A stretch of DNA of 64,000 nt from contig NZ_CP022161.1 of NCBI RefSeq assembly GCF_002214185.1, forward strand, positions 4,339,767-4,403,766, written 5' to 3'. Below are positions 44,272-52,682 of this stretch, piece after piece (the stretch's first letter is position 1; each line of letters starts with the position of its first letter). A model generated the notes under the pieces. The model did no database searches, was not told the DNA's origin, and was given only the letters and a program-made list of their open reading frames with translations. This DNA is from Streptomyces capitiformicae. GTDB lineage: Bacteria; Actinomycetota; Actinomycetes; Streptomycetales; Streptomycetaceae. The translations under genes were made by a program, and so were the position numbers.

Positions 44272-45243
44272 ATGCGTGCACTTCTCGTGGTCAATCCGGC
44301 GGCAACCACCACAAGCGCACGTACGCGCGATGTGCTGATCCACGCGCTGGCGAGCGAGATGAAGCTCGAGGCGGTCACCACCGAGTACCGCGGGCACGCC
44401 CGGGACCTCGCCCGCCAGGCCGCGGAGGGCAAGGGCGACGTCGAGCTGGTCGTGGCGCTCGGCGGCGACGGCACGGTCAACGAGGTCGTCAACGGCCTGC
44501 TGCACCACGGCCCCGACCCGGATCACCTGCCCCGCCTCGCCGTGGTCCCCGGCGGCTCCACCAACGTCTTCGCCCGCGCCCTGGGCCTGCCCAACCACCC
44601 GGTGGAGGCCACCGGCGCCCTCCTGGACGCCCTGCGCGAGAGCCGCGAGCGGACGGTCGGCCTGGGCATGGCCTCGGGTACCCCGGGCACGGAGGACGAG
44701 GCGGTGCCGTCCCGCTGGTTCACGTTCTGCGCCGGCCTCGGATTCGACGCGGGTGTGATCGGCCGGGTCGAGCAGCAGCGGGAACGCGGCAGGAAATCCA
44801 CACACGCGCTTTACCTGCGTCAGGCATTCCGTCAGTTCCTGGAAGAGCCTCACCGCAGACACGGCACGATCACTTTGGAACAGGCCGGCGAGGAGCCGAT
44901 TTCCGATCTTGTGCTGTCCATAGTCTGCAACACGTCCCCGTGGACGTTTCTGGGCAATCGCCCGGTGTACGCGTCGCCTAAGGCCTCGTTCGATAAAGGT
45001 CTCGATGTGCTCGGTCTCAGCCGCATGTCGACGCCCGCGCTTGCCCGTTATGCCACACAGTTGCTCACTTCGTCCCCCGAGCGCGGACCCCACGGGAAGC
45101 ACGCCACGTCCCTGCATGACCTGACCGACTTCACCTTGCATTCGAAGGTCCCCCTCCCCCTCCAGATGGACGGCGACCACCTCGGACTGCGTACGAGCGT
45201 GACGTTCACAGGCGTACGCCGTGCACTGCGTGTGATTGTGTGA
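44272..45243 (+). CDS. diacylglycerol/lipid kinase (YegS/DagK family)
   Basis: 323 residues. MRALLVVNPAATTTSARTRD, then the nucleotide loop ALGGDGTVNEVVNGLL and VVPGGSTNVFARALGLP: the DAGK catalytic domain of bacterial YegS/BmrU kinases. It phosphorylates diacylglycerol, sphingoid or undecaprenol-like lipids at the membrane. A -10-like TACCCT (44259-44264) is 7 nt before the ATG, so the mRNA may be leaderless. Next downstream is wblE; the orientation is the same, but a 318-bp gap separates them. Confidence 0.85.
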   Translation: MRALLVVNPAATTTSARTRDVLIHALASEMKLEAVTTEYRGHARDLARQAAEGKGDVELVVALGGDGTVNEVVNGLLHHGPDPDHLPRLAVVPGGSTNVFARALGLPNHPVEATGALLDALRESRERTVGLGMASGTPGTEDEAVPSRWFTFCAGLGFDAGVIGRVEQQRERGRKSTHALYLRQAFRQFLEEPHRRHGTITLEQAGEEPISDLVLSIVCNTSPWTFLGNRPVYASPKASFDKGLDVLGLSRMSTPALARYATQLLTSSPERGPHGKHATSLHDLTDFTLHSKVPLPLQMDGDHLGLRTSVTFTGVRRALRVIV

Positions 45244-45561
45244 GCGGAACGGGCAAAAGTCCTTCCACTCGAACGTTTAGGCCAGGATCCACCCCATGGA
45301 AGTACGGCTGTGACACAGTCGACACCGAGGAATCAAAAAAAACTTTCCGGAAGGGGTTGTATCCGCCGCTGAGGTTTGCGAGTCTCTACGTGGCGCTCGG
45401 GACAGCCCGCAACACCGGCTCAAGCAAGCGCCAGAACCCCTCCTCAAATCACAGGACCACACCAGTCCGTCTGGTGATCGGCCCTTCACTTGTTGAGGGA
45501 TTCGTGAAAGCGTTCACATTCACAAGCAACGTGCATGTAATACCAAGGAGAGGTAGCAGCC
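45244..45561 (+). other. wblE promoter region
   Basis: 318 bp with no gene I can support. It is markedly AT-richer than its surroundings from 45330 (a run of seven A residues, TTTCCGGAA palindrome at 45344-45352) and ends with GTGAAAGCGTTCACATTCAC (a GTGAA-N5-TTCAC inverted repeat at 45503-45517) and AAGGAGAGG as ribosome site. The inverted repeat overlaps the likely promoter of wblE. Confidence 0.45.
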
Positions 45562-45819
45562 ATGGACTGGCGTCACAACGCCGTTTGCCGCGAGGAAGAC
45601 CCCGAGCTCTTCTTCCCCATCGGCAACACCGGTCCTGCGCTGCTGCAGATCGAGGAAGCCAAGGCTGTCTGCCGTCGCTGCCCGGTTATCGAGCAGTGTC
45701 TGCAGTGGGCGCTTGAGTCCGGCCAGGACTCCGGCGTCTGGGGTGGTCTCAGCGAGGACGAGCGCCGCGCCATGAAGCGCCGCGCCGCCCGCAACCGGGC
45801 CCGTCAGGCCTCCGCCTGA
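45562..45819 (+). CDS. wblE: WhiB-family iron-sulfur transcription factor WblE
   Basis: 85 residues. Four cysteines at positions 9, 37, 40 and 46, the same positions as in mycobacterial WhiB1, to hold a [4Fe-4S] cluster; the turn GVWGGLSEDERR and a basic C-terminal helix RAMKRRAARNRARQ bind sigma and DNA. It is the WhiB1/WblE ortholog, an essential-type redox- and NO-sensing regulator. Promoter region has lower GC; RBS AAGGAGAGG. The adjacent, convergent kinase gene is the same neighbour WhiB1 has in mycobacteria. Confidence 0.95.
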   Translation: MDWRHNAVCREEDPELFFPIGNTGPALLQIEEAKAVCRRCPVIEQCLQWALESGQDSGVWGGLSEDERRAMKRRAARNRARQASA

Positions 45820-45930
45820 CAATCCCACCCAGCAATAGCCTGAGCTTGGCGGCGCGTACAGCGAGTACGCTTCTCCCGCCCCCGAGCCGCAGCGCGCAGT
45901 GCCCCCGGTGCGCTTAATCAGCCACTTGCC

Positions 45931-45963
45931 TGAGCCCCGGACCATGATCTGGTCCGGGGCTCA
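45931..45963. terminator. wblE terminator
   Basis: Perfect 14-bp stem (TGAGCCCCGGACCA/TGGTCCGGGGCTCA) with loop TGATC, 112 nt after wblE. It overlaps the first unit of the tandem repeat that follows and may terminate the convergent kinase gene too. Confidence 0.8.
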
Positions 45964-46076
45964 GTGCTGTTACCGGCTCAGTGCTGTTACCGGCTCAGTG
46001 CTGTTACCGGCTCAGTGCTGTTACCGGCTGAGTGGTGTTACCGGCTGAGTGGTGTTACCGGCTGAGTGGTGTCACC
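45958..46076. repeat. 17-bp tandem repeat, two variant types
   Basis: Seven copies of a 17-bp unit. The first four (45958-46025) are GGCTCAGTGCTGTTACC; the next three (46026-46076) are the variant GGCTGAGTGGTGTTACC, the last with T to C. A truncated copy runs on to the kinase stop codon at 46088. It looks like expansion in two rounds. The unit shares GGCTCA with the terminator hairpin, so the array may have grown from its right arm. Length variation would not change a protein. Confidence 0.9.
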
Positions 46077-46087
46077 GGCTCATGCTG

Positions 46088-47554
46088 TTACTTCTGGGCG
46101 CGCACCGGGATGTCGAGGATCACCTGGGTGCCGCGCTCGGGGGCCGGGACCATGTCGAAGGTGCCGCCCAACTCGCCCTCCACCAGCGTCCGTACGATCT
46201 GCAGGCCGAGGTTCCCCGAGCGATGCGGGTCGAAGCCCTCGGGCAGGCCGATACCGTCGTCCTGGACGGTGACGAGGAGACGGGTCTCCTTGGTGGTGCC
46301 GCCGCGTACGGCGGAGACCTCGACGCTGCCGGTGTCGCCCTCGCGGAAGCCGTGTTCGAGGGCGTTCTGCAGGATCTCGGTGAGGACCATGGAGAGCGGG
46401 GTCGCGACCTCCGCGTCCAGGATGCCGAAGCGTCCGGTGCGCCGCCCGGCGACCTTGCCCGGGGAGATCTCGGCGACCATGGCGAGCACCCGGTCGGCGA
46501 TCTCGTCGAACTCCACGCGCTCGTCCAGGGTCTGGGAGAGCGTCTCGTGCACGATCGCGATCGACCCGACCCGTCGTACGGCCTCTTCGAGGGCCTCCCG
46601 GCCGCGCTCGGACTCGATGCGCCGGGCCTGGAGGCGAAGCAGTGCGGCGACCGTCTGGAGGTTGTTCTTCACCCGGTGGTGGATCTCCCGGATGGTGGCG
46701 TCCTTGGTGATCAACTCGCGCTCGCGACGCCGCAGTTCCGTCACATCCCGCAGCAGCACGAGGGAGCCGATGCGCGGACCCTTGGGCTTGAGGGGGATCG
46801 CGCGGAACTGGATCACCCCGTCGCTGGACTCGATCTCGAACTCGCGCGGCGCCCACCCGCTCGCAACCTTGGCCAGCGCCTCGTCCACCGGGCCGCGGGA
46901 CGGGGCGAGTTCGGCGGTCGTACGGCCGAGGTGGCAGCCGACGAGGTCGGCGGCGAGGCCGAGGCGGTGGTACGCGGACAGCGCGTTCGGGGAGGCGTAC
47001 TGGACGATGCCGTCGGCGTCGAGCCTGATCAGCCCGTCACCGACGCGCGGCGAGGCGTCCATGTCGACCTGCTGGTCGGGGAAGGGAAACGCGCCCGCGG
47101 CGATCATCTGGGCCAGGTCGGACGCGCTCTGGAGGTAGGTCAGCTCCAGCCGGCTCGGGGTGCGCACGGTCAGCAGATTGGTGTTGCGCGCGATGACACC
47201 GAGGACGCGGCCCTCCCTTCGTACGGGGATGGACTCGACCCGTACGGGCACCTCCTCGCGCCACTCGGGGTCGCCCTCGCGGACGATGCGGCCCTCGTCG
47301 ACGGCCACGTCCAGGAGGGGGCGGCGGCCGCGTGGGACCAGGTGACCGACCATGTCGTCCTGGTACGAGGTGGGGCCCGTGTTGGGGCGCATCTGGGCCA
47401 CGGAGACATAGCGGGTGCCGTCGTGGGTGGGGACCCAGAGGACGAGGTCGGCGAAGGAGAGGTCGGAGAGAAGCTGCCACTCCGACACCAGCAGATGCAG
47501 CCACTCCAGGTCGGAGTCGCTGAGAGCGGTGTGCTGGCGGACGAGTTCGTTCAT
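46088..47554 (-). CDS. cytoplasmic sensor histidine kinase, PdtaS-like (HisKA_2/HWE type)
   Basis: 488 residues from ATG 47554. N-terminal GAF-like H_kinase_N domain (residues 1-150, no membrane helices), a PAS domain (about 170-280), then the kinase core with the phospho-His in EIHHRVKNNLQTV (H292/H293), N-box LTEILQNALEHGF and G-box DDGIGLPEG. This is the arrangement of M. tuberculosis PdtaS, which sits next to whiB1 just as this gene sits next to wblE. PdtaS signals to an ANTAR-type RNA-binding regulator (PdtaR); none is visible here. The reading frame upstream of 47554 is low-complexity shadow. Confidence 0.88.
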   Translation of the reverse strand: MNELVRQHTALSDSDLEWLHLLVSEWQLLSDLSFADLVLWVPTHDGTRYVSVAQMRPNTGPTSYQDDMVGHLVPRGRRPLLDVAVDEGRIVREGDPEWREEVPVRVESIPVRREGRVLGVIARNTNLLTVRTPSRLELTYLQSASDLAQMIAAGAFPFPDQQVDMDASPRVGDGLIRLDADGIVQYASPNALSAYHRLGLAADLVGCHLGRTTAELAPSRGPVDEALAKVASGWAPREFEIESSDGVIQFRAIPLKPKGPRIGSLVLLRDVTELRRRERELITKDATIREIHHRVKNNLQTVAALLRLQARRIESERGREALEEAVRRVGSIAIVHETLSQTLDERVEFDEIADRVLAMVAEISPGKVAGRRTGRFGILDAEVATPLSMVLTEILQNALEHGFREGDTGSVEVSAVRGGTTKETRLLVTVQDDGIGLPEGFDPHRSGNLGLQIVRTLVEGELGGTFDMVPAPERGTQVILDIPVRAQK

Positions 47555-48204
47555 GGAGGGCACGTGTGCGAGCGTACCTGGCGGTACGGACATGGCCGGA
47601 AACGGTGGTTCGACAGCCGGTACGGCCCCCGGAAGCACCCGCGGGCCGCGGCGCCTGAGAGGGACCCTCAACCCTCCCGGCACCGCAGCCCGGAGCAGCA
47701 TCGGCCGTGGGGTGTGCGGTCCCAGATGGCCGAAGGATGAGGAGCCGGAGCAGTCAGGGCAGAGAGCGCCGGTTCCTCGGTCCGCCTTCCTGTGCGGGGA
47801 AGACGGAGGTCTGTTTCGTCGTACGTGTGATCGAAACGGTCGGGACCGCTGATCGATCACATGCCCTACCCGCATTGTTGACTAGACCACTGCGTGTGTC
47901 CATGCGTTGGCGGATGTTTGTTGTCGTGCCATTGTCCGAACAACTGCGTCCAACATCTGCCGAGGGCTTACACGCAGAGTAGCGGACACCTGGGGAGCTC
48001 AGTGGGCCTCCGTCACTTTTTCCAGGGCGCGGAGGCAGGACGAACCCGGCGGGGCCTGTTCCACCCGGCTCTGCGGGCCGACGAGGCGGTCGGGTCGCCC
48101 CCTGTGGACGTCTGGCCCACCCTGGTAGATTGGTCTAAACCACATGGGTTGCATGGCCCTTGTGGGTACCGGTTGAGTCTTCTTTCCAGATCGGCAGGCC
48201 CAGC
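47555..48204. other. control region, kinase / nagB
   Basis: 650 bp without a credible gene. A TGTTGACTAGACCACT motif at 47876-47891 matches the DasR operator consensus at 12 of 16 positions, weak but with a perfect right half. The stronger nagB site is at 48129-48144. Between 47630 and 47760 the sequence is Pro/Arg-rich in several frames but carries no ribosome site. Confidence 0.4.
48129..48144. promoter_or_regulatory. DasR operator (dre) upstream of nagB
   Basis: ATTGGTCTAAACCACA matches the dre consensus ACTGGTCTAGACCACT at 13 of 16 positions, with intact core TGGTCTAAACCA. It lies 61 bp before the nagB start. DasR releases this type of site when it binds glucosamine-6-phosphate, so nagB would be induced by amino sugar. 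Confidence 0.8.
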
Positions 48205-48990
48205 GTGGAAGTTGTCATCGTTCCGGATGCCAAGGCGGGTGGCGAGCTCATAGCCGAGGCGATGGCTCAGTTGCTCCGGCGCAAGCCCGACGCGCTGCTC
48301 GGGGTGGCGACGGGGTCGACCCCGCTGCCCGTCTACACGGCGCTGGCGGCGAAGGTGCGGTCCGGTGCCGTGGACGTGTCGCGGGCGCGGATCGCGCAGC
48401 TCGACGAGTACGTGGGGCTGCCGGCCGAGCATCCCGAGTCGTACCGCTCGGTGCTGCGGCGGGAAGTGCTGGAGCCGTTGGGGCTCGGCATGGGGGCGTT
48501 CATGGGGCCGGACGGGACCGCCGAGGACGTGCCGGCGGCCTGCGCGGCGTACGACAGGGCGCTGGCCGAGGCGGGAGGTGTGGATCTGCAGTTGCTCGGC
48601 ATCGGCACCGACGGGCACATCGGATTCAACGAGCCGTGCTCCTCGCTCGCCTCGCGGACGCGGATCAAGACGCTGACCGAGCAGACCCGCGTCGACAACG
48701 CGCGGTTCTTCGACGGGGACATCGAGCAGGTGCCGCACCACGTCATCACGCAGGGCATCGGGACGATTCTGGAGGCGCGGCACCTGGTGCTGCTCGCGAC
48801 GGGTGAGGGTAAGGCGGATGCTGTCGCGGCGACCGTGGAGGGGCCGGTGGCGGCGGTGTGTCCGGCGTCGGCGTTGCAGCTTCACGCGCATGTGACGGTG
48901 GTGGTGGATGAGGGGGCCGCTTCGAAGTTGAAGCTGGCGGATTACTTCCGGCACACGTATGCCAACAAGCCGGGATGGCAGGGGATTTGA
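48205..48990 (+). CDS. nagB: glucosamine-6-phosphate deaminase
   Basis: 261 residues. VATGSTPLPVYTALAAKV is the phosphate loop, RIAQLDEYVGLPAEHPESYR carries the catalytic Asp, and LGIGTDGHIGFNEP the active-site DGHIGFN with the His/Glu pair. It converts glucosamine-6-phosphate to fructose-6-phosphate and ammonia, the last step that brings chitosugars into glycolysis. The start GTG 48205 was chosen because family proteins begin VEVVIVPDAKAG. A dre site lies upstream. It converges on the GH3 enzyme gene across a strong hairpin. Confidence 0.95.
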   Translation: MEVVIVPDAKAGGELIAEAMAQLLRRKPDALLGVATGSTPLPVYTALAAKVRSGAVDVSRARIAQLDEYVGLPAEHPESYRSVLRREVLEPLGLGMGAFMGPDGTAEDVPAACAAYDRALAEAGGVDLQLLGIGTDGHIGFNEPCSSLASRTRIKTLTEQTRVDNARFFDGDIEQVPHHVITQGIGTILEARHLVLLATGEGKADAVAATVEGPVAAVCPASALQLHAHVTVVVDEGAASKLKLADYFRHTYANKPGWQGI

Positions 48991-49104
48991 GGGGGCGGTT
49001 TCGTCTGCCGGGTCCTGATTTTTGCGGGCTGCGGGCCGTCGTGGGTTGATCGCGCCCCCGCGGCGGAGCCGCATATGTCACAGCCCCGCGCCCCTGAAAC
49101 GGCG

Positions 49105-49145
49105 CGACAGGCGCCGTTCCCTTTGAAAGGGGGCGGCGCCTGTCG
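49105..49145. terminator. bidirectional terminator, nagB / GH3 glucosaminidase
   Basis: CGACAGGCGCC pairs with GGCGCCTGTCG, and an inner CCCTTT/AAAGGG pair extends the stem; it lies between the convergent genes and ends in TTTGAAAGGG-type loop. Confidence 0.75.
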
Positions 49146-49156
49146 TGTCGTATGCG

Positions 49157-50632
49157 TTACTTGCCTGCGATGATCTCCGCCGCTGCTCGGCCGCAGACTC
49201 GGGCCGCCCCATGTGTCGCGATGTGGAGGGCGCCTCGGGGGGCGGACTGGGGTACGCCCATTTCGACCACGATGGTGTCGGGGCGGGAGCGGAGGAGTGT
49301 GTCGAGGGCGGTGGTCATCCAGGGGTGGCGGTGTTCGTCGCGGACCACGGCGACGATGCGGTGGGGACCGGCGGCCGTCAGGGCGGAGGGGCCCGCGTTG
49401 TCGCCCGTGTAGGTGCCGGTCTCGGTGCCGGGGAGGAGGCGGGACAGTTCCGCGCCTACTCCCCACGGGGTCTCGTCGCCCACGGCGATGTTCGCCACGG
49501 GGGTGAAGGCGGCGACGTACAGGGGGCGGGTCTCCGGCTCGTACGGCTCGGCGTGGGTGACCGTCAGCGCGCGGCGGGCGGCGATGAGGCCGACGTCCGG
49601 GCGGGCCTCGGCGGGGGAGGCGGCCCCCGTCCACTGCGCCAGTGCCCGGACCCGGCTCGCGGCGTCCGCCAGGCGGGCTTCCGGGAGGGCGCCGGAGCGT
49701 ACGGCCGCGATGAGGGCGTCGCGGAGGCGGCGTACCGTCTCGTCGTCGGCCAGGCCGCCGCCCACGCAGATCGCGTCGGCGCCGGCGGCGAGGGCGAGGA
49801 CGCTGCCGTGCTCGATGCCGTAGGTGCCGGCGATGGCGCGCATCTCCATGCCGTCGGTGACGATGAGGCCGTCGTAGCCCAGTTCGCCGCGGAGGAGGTC
49901 GGTGAGGATGCCGTGCGACAACGTTGCCGGGCGGTCGGGGTCCAGGGCGGGGACGAGGATATGGGCGCTCATCATCGCGCGCGAGCCGGCGGCGATGGCG
50001 GCCCGGAACGGGGCCAGGTCGCGGGCCTCCACCAGTGACCGCTCGGCGTCGATGCGGGGCAGGGCGAGGTGGGAGTCGACGGCGGTGTCGCCGTGGCCCG
50101 GGAAGTGCTTGGTGCAGGCGGCGACTCCGGCGGCCTGGAGGCCGGTGACGTAGGCCGCCGTGTGGCGGGCGACCAAATCGGGGTCGGCGCCGAAGGAACG
50201 GACGCCGATGACGGGGTTGGCGGGGTTGGCGTTGACGTCGGCCGACGGGGCCCAGTTGAAGTTGACGCCGCATTCCGCGAGGCGGCGGCCCAGGGCGTGA
50301 GCGACCTCCCTTGTCAGGTCCACGTCGTCGACCGCGCCCAGGGCGTGGTTGCCGGGGAAGGACGAGCCGGTGCGCACCTCGAGGCGGGTGACGTCGCCGC
50401 CCTCCTCGTCGATCGCGACCAGGACGTCCTCGTGCTCGGCGCGCAACTGGGCGGTGAGCGCCGACAGTTGTTCGGGGGAGGTGATGTTGCGGCCGAAGAG
50501 GCCGACGGAGGCGAGGCCCTCGCCGAGGCGGCGCAGCAGCCAGTCGGGGGCGGTGGTGCCCGTGAAGCCGGGCTGCAGGACCGTCAGCGCGTCCCGCGTG
50601 AGAGTGTCCGAGCCAGTGGCGAATGTCGTCAT
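49157..50632 (-). CDS. GH3 beta-N-acetylglucosaminidase (NagZ/DasD type)
   Basis: 491 residues. The GH3 TIM barrel has KHFPGHGDTAVDSH (catalytic His-Asp dyad, the NagZ-type acid/base), and the nucleophile Asp in LIVTDGMEMRAI; DEEGGDVTRLE is the N-terminal substrate segment. A C-terminal alpha/beta sandwich (MVAVVRDEHRHPWM region) gives the length typical of two-domain actinobacterial members. No signal peptide, so it acts in the cytoplasm, releasing GlcNAc from chitobiose imported by DasABC, or from muropeptides. Its start is 9 nt before the dasC stop, so it is in the das operon. Confidence 0.9.
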   Translation of the reverse strand: MTTFATGSDTLTRDALTVLQPGFTGTTAPDWLLRRLGEGLASVGLFGRNITSPEQLSALTAQLRAEHEDVLVAIDEEGGDVTRLEVRTGSSFPGNHALGAVDDVDLTREVAHALGRRLAECGVNFNWAPSADVNANPANPVIGVRSFGADPDLVARHTAAYVTGLQAAGVAACTKHFPGHGDTAVDSHLALPRIDAERSLVEARDLAPFRAAIAAGSRAMMSAHILVPALDPDRPATLSHGILTDLLRGELGYDGLIVTDGMEMRAIAGTYGIEHGSVLALAAGADAICVGGGLADDETVRRLRDALIAAVRSGALPEARLADAASRVRALAQWTGAASPAEARPDVGLIAARRALTVTHAEPYEPETRPLYVAAFTPVANIAVGDETPWGVGAELSRLLPGTETGTYTGDNAGPSALTAAGPHRIVAVVRDEHRHPWMTTALDTLLRSRPDTIVVEMGVPQSAPRGALHIATHGAARVCGRAAAEIIAGK

Positions 50633-50641
50633 CGGGTGCGC

Positions 50642-51484
50642 TTATCCCTTCACGGCGCCCGCGGTGAGGCCCGCGGCCATCTTGCGCTGGACGAGGAGGA
50701 AGAGGACGACGATCGGCACGGCCATCATGGTGGAGCCGGCCATCATCGGGGCGTATTCGGTGCCGTGTTTGGTGGTGAAGTTGCCGAGCCACACGGTCGC
50801 GGTCTGGTTCTGCTGGCTCATCAGCATCAGGGCGTACAGGTACTCGTTCCACGCCTGGATGAAGCCGTAGACCGATGTCGCCACCATGCCCGGCGCGAGC
50901 AGCGGGAACACCACGCGGAGGAAGGCGGTGGTGCGCGAGCAGCCGTCGACCATGGCCGCTTCCTCCAGTTCGCGCGGGATGTTGACGATGAAGCCGCGCA
51001 GGGTCCACACGGTGAACGGGAGGATGAAGGTCAGGTAGGTGATGATCAGGCCGGTCAGGCGGTCGTACTGGCCCAGGTCGTTCAGGAGCAGGAAGACCGG
51101 GATGATCATCGCGACCAGCGGGACCATCTGGACCGCCAGGATGCCGACGATCACCACCTTCCGGCCGCGGAAGGCGAAGCGGGAGATGGCGAGGGCCGCC
51201 AGCATGCCGACGGCGATGCCGATCACCACGACCGTGAGGGACACGATGAGGCTGCGGCCGACCGGGCCCCAGAAGTCGGCGATGTCCAGCGCCCGGCTGA
51301 AGTTGGCGAAGGTGATCGACGTCGGCAGGAGGCTGGGGTCCGGGTCGATGGCGTCCTTCGCCGGCTTGAACGCCGTGTTCAGCATCCAGTAGACGGGGAA
51401 GCCCGCGGTGACGAAGACGAGGAGACCGAGGAGGTTCCAGCCGAGCTTGGACCTCCGGGGACCGGAGACAGTGGCAGTACTCAT
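50642..51484 (-). CDS. dasC: chitobiose ABC transporter permease DasC
   Basis: 280 residues. MalG-type permease: LLGLLVFVTAGFPVYWMLNTAFKPA as first helix, EAA loop LEEAAMVDGCSRTTAFLRVVFPLLAPG. ATG 51484 overlaps the dasB stop by 4 nt. Imports N,N'-diacetylchitobiose with DasA and DasB, energised by MsiK (elsewhere in the genome). Confidence 0.93.
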   Translation of the reverse strand: MSTATVSGPRRSKLGWNLLGLLVFVTAGFPVYWMLNTAFKPAKDAIDPDPSLLPTSITFANFSRALDIADFWGPVGRSLIVSLTVVVIGIAVGMLAALAISRFAFRGRKVVIVGILAVQMVPLVAMIIPVFLLLNDLGQYDRLTGLIITYLTFILPFTVWTLRGFIVNIPRELEEAAMVDGCSRTTAFLRVVFPLLAPGMVATSVYGFIQAWNEYLYALMLMSQQNQTATVWLGNFTTKHGTEYAPMMAGSTMMAVPIVVLFLLVQRKMAAGLTAGAVKG

Positions 51485-52467
51485 TCGACCTCTCCGATCT
51501 TCAGCATCTGGCGCATGTAGACACCGATCACGCCCAGCAGCAACACCACGGTCAGCAGGGCGATCGCCGAGCCCTGGGCGTAGTCGTTGACCACGAACGC
51601 CTTGTCGTACGAGTAGGTGGTGAGCAGTTGGAACTCGGCCTCCGGATGGCCGTTGCGCATCACGAAGACCTGCGGGAAGACACCCATGTCCCAGATGACC
51701 GAGAGGGTCGTCAGCATCACGACGATCGGCTTGAGGATGGGGAGGGTGACGTAACGGAAGACGCCCCACGCGCCGGCGCCGTCGAGGCGGGCGGCCTCCT
51801 CCAACTCCTTAGGAACCTGGGTGAGTCCGGCGCTGAGGGTGATGACGACGAACGGCACCGCACCCCACACCACCAGCAACGTGATGACGGCGAGGCCCTC
51901 GGGGCCGCTGGCGAACCAGTTGTGGCCGATCATGTCGACGCCGGGGAGCTTGCTGAGCAGGGCGTTGAAGATGCCGTAGTCGGAGTCGAAGAGCCACTTG
52001 AAGACGGTCGTGGCCACGATGATCGGCATGCCCCAACTCGCCACCAGCGCGATGTTGATGAGCGTCTTCACCCAGCCGGAGACCCGCTGGAGCAGCAGGG
52101 CGACCAGCATGCCGACGACCATCGTGAAGAGCACACAGGCGGCGGCGAAGACGACGGTCCGTACGACGACGGCCCAGAACTCACCATCGCCCAGCACCTC
52201 GGCGAAGTTGTCGAAGCCGACCGACTCCGCCGGTTTGAAGCCCCACAGCTGGGACTGGCCGAACTCCTGGAAGGAGAGCGTGACCAGCCGAACCAGCGGA
52301 TAGCCGAGAACGAGGGCGAGGATCAGGAGACAGGGCGCGAGGAGGGCCCAGGGTACGGTGGCGCCGCCGGAGGTCCGCCTTCCGGGCGGTGTGATCGGGG
52401 CGGTCGGCGGCGGTGCCTGCCGCGGCAGCGGCACCTTCGTGGGCGTGGTCGTATCTGCGGCACTCAT
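51481..52467 (-). CDS. dasB: chitobiose ABC transporter permease DasB
   Basis: 328 residues. MalF-type permease: a Pro-rich N-tail, first helix WALLAPCLLILALVLGYPLVRLVTLSF, EAA loop LEEAARLDGAGAWGVFRYVTLPILKP, C-terminal MRQMLKIGEVE. It forms a heterodimer with DasC. A hairpin in the 215-bp gap to dasA probably keeps its level lower than the binding protein. Confidence 0.93.
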   Translation of the reverse strand: MSAADTTTPTKVPLPRQAPPPTAPITPPGRRTSGGATVPWALLAPCLLILALVLGYPLVRLVTLSFQEFGQSQLWGFKPAESVGFDNFAEVLGDGEFWAVVVRTVVFAAACVLFTMVVGMLVALLLQRVSGWVKTLINIALVASWGMPIIVATTVFKWLFDSDYGIFNALLSKLPGVDMIGHNWFASGPEGLAVITLLVVWGAVPFVVITLSAGLTQVPKELEEAARLDGAGAWGVFRYVTLPILKPIVVMLTTLSVIWDMGVFPQVFVMRNGHPEAEFQLLTTYSYDKAFVVNDYAQGSAIALLTVVLLLGVIGVYMRQMLKIGEVE

Positions 52468-52501
52468 CGCGCGCTCCTATGCAAATGAAGAGGGGCCGGC
52501 A

Positions 52502-52528
52502 GCCCCGGCCCCGTAAGGGGCGCGGGGC
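52502..52528 (-). terminator. intraoperonic hairpin, dasA-dasB
   Basis: GCCCCGGCCCC pairs with GGGGCGCGGGGC (one bulge, loop GTAA). It sits 35 bp before dasB, 155 bp after dasA on the minus strand, in the same position as the hairpin in the other sugar operon at 30431-30459. Confidence 0.6.
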
Positions 52529-52682
52529 GGTGTCGATATGCGGCTACCGCCGCGTGTACGCGACCAGCCACGACGCACCGGCACCGAACCAACAACCCGT
52601 CGCGGCACTTTCTTGTGTCACCCACCGGCCGATTCATGACCCGCCGACCGGGCGTGACCATGTCGGCCGAGCCGACCGCAGG

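Noticed and set aside
45958..46076. Possible CRISPR array
   Set aside because: Units are contiguous 17-mers with no spacers and no cas genes are nearby. The 9-bp array at 24482 is rejected for the same reason.
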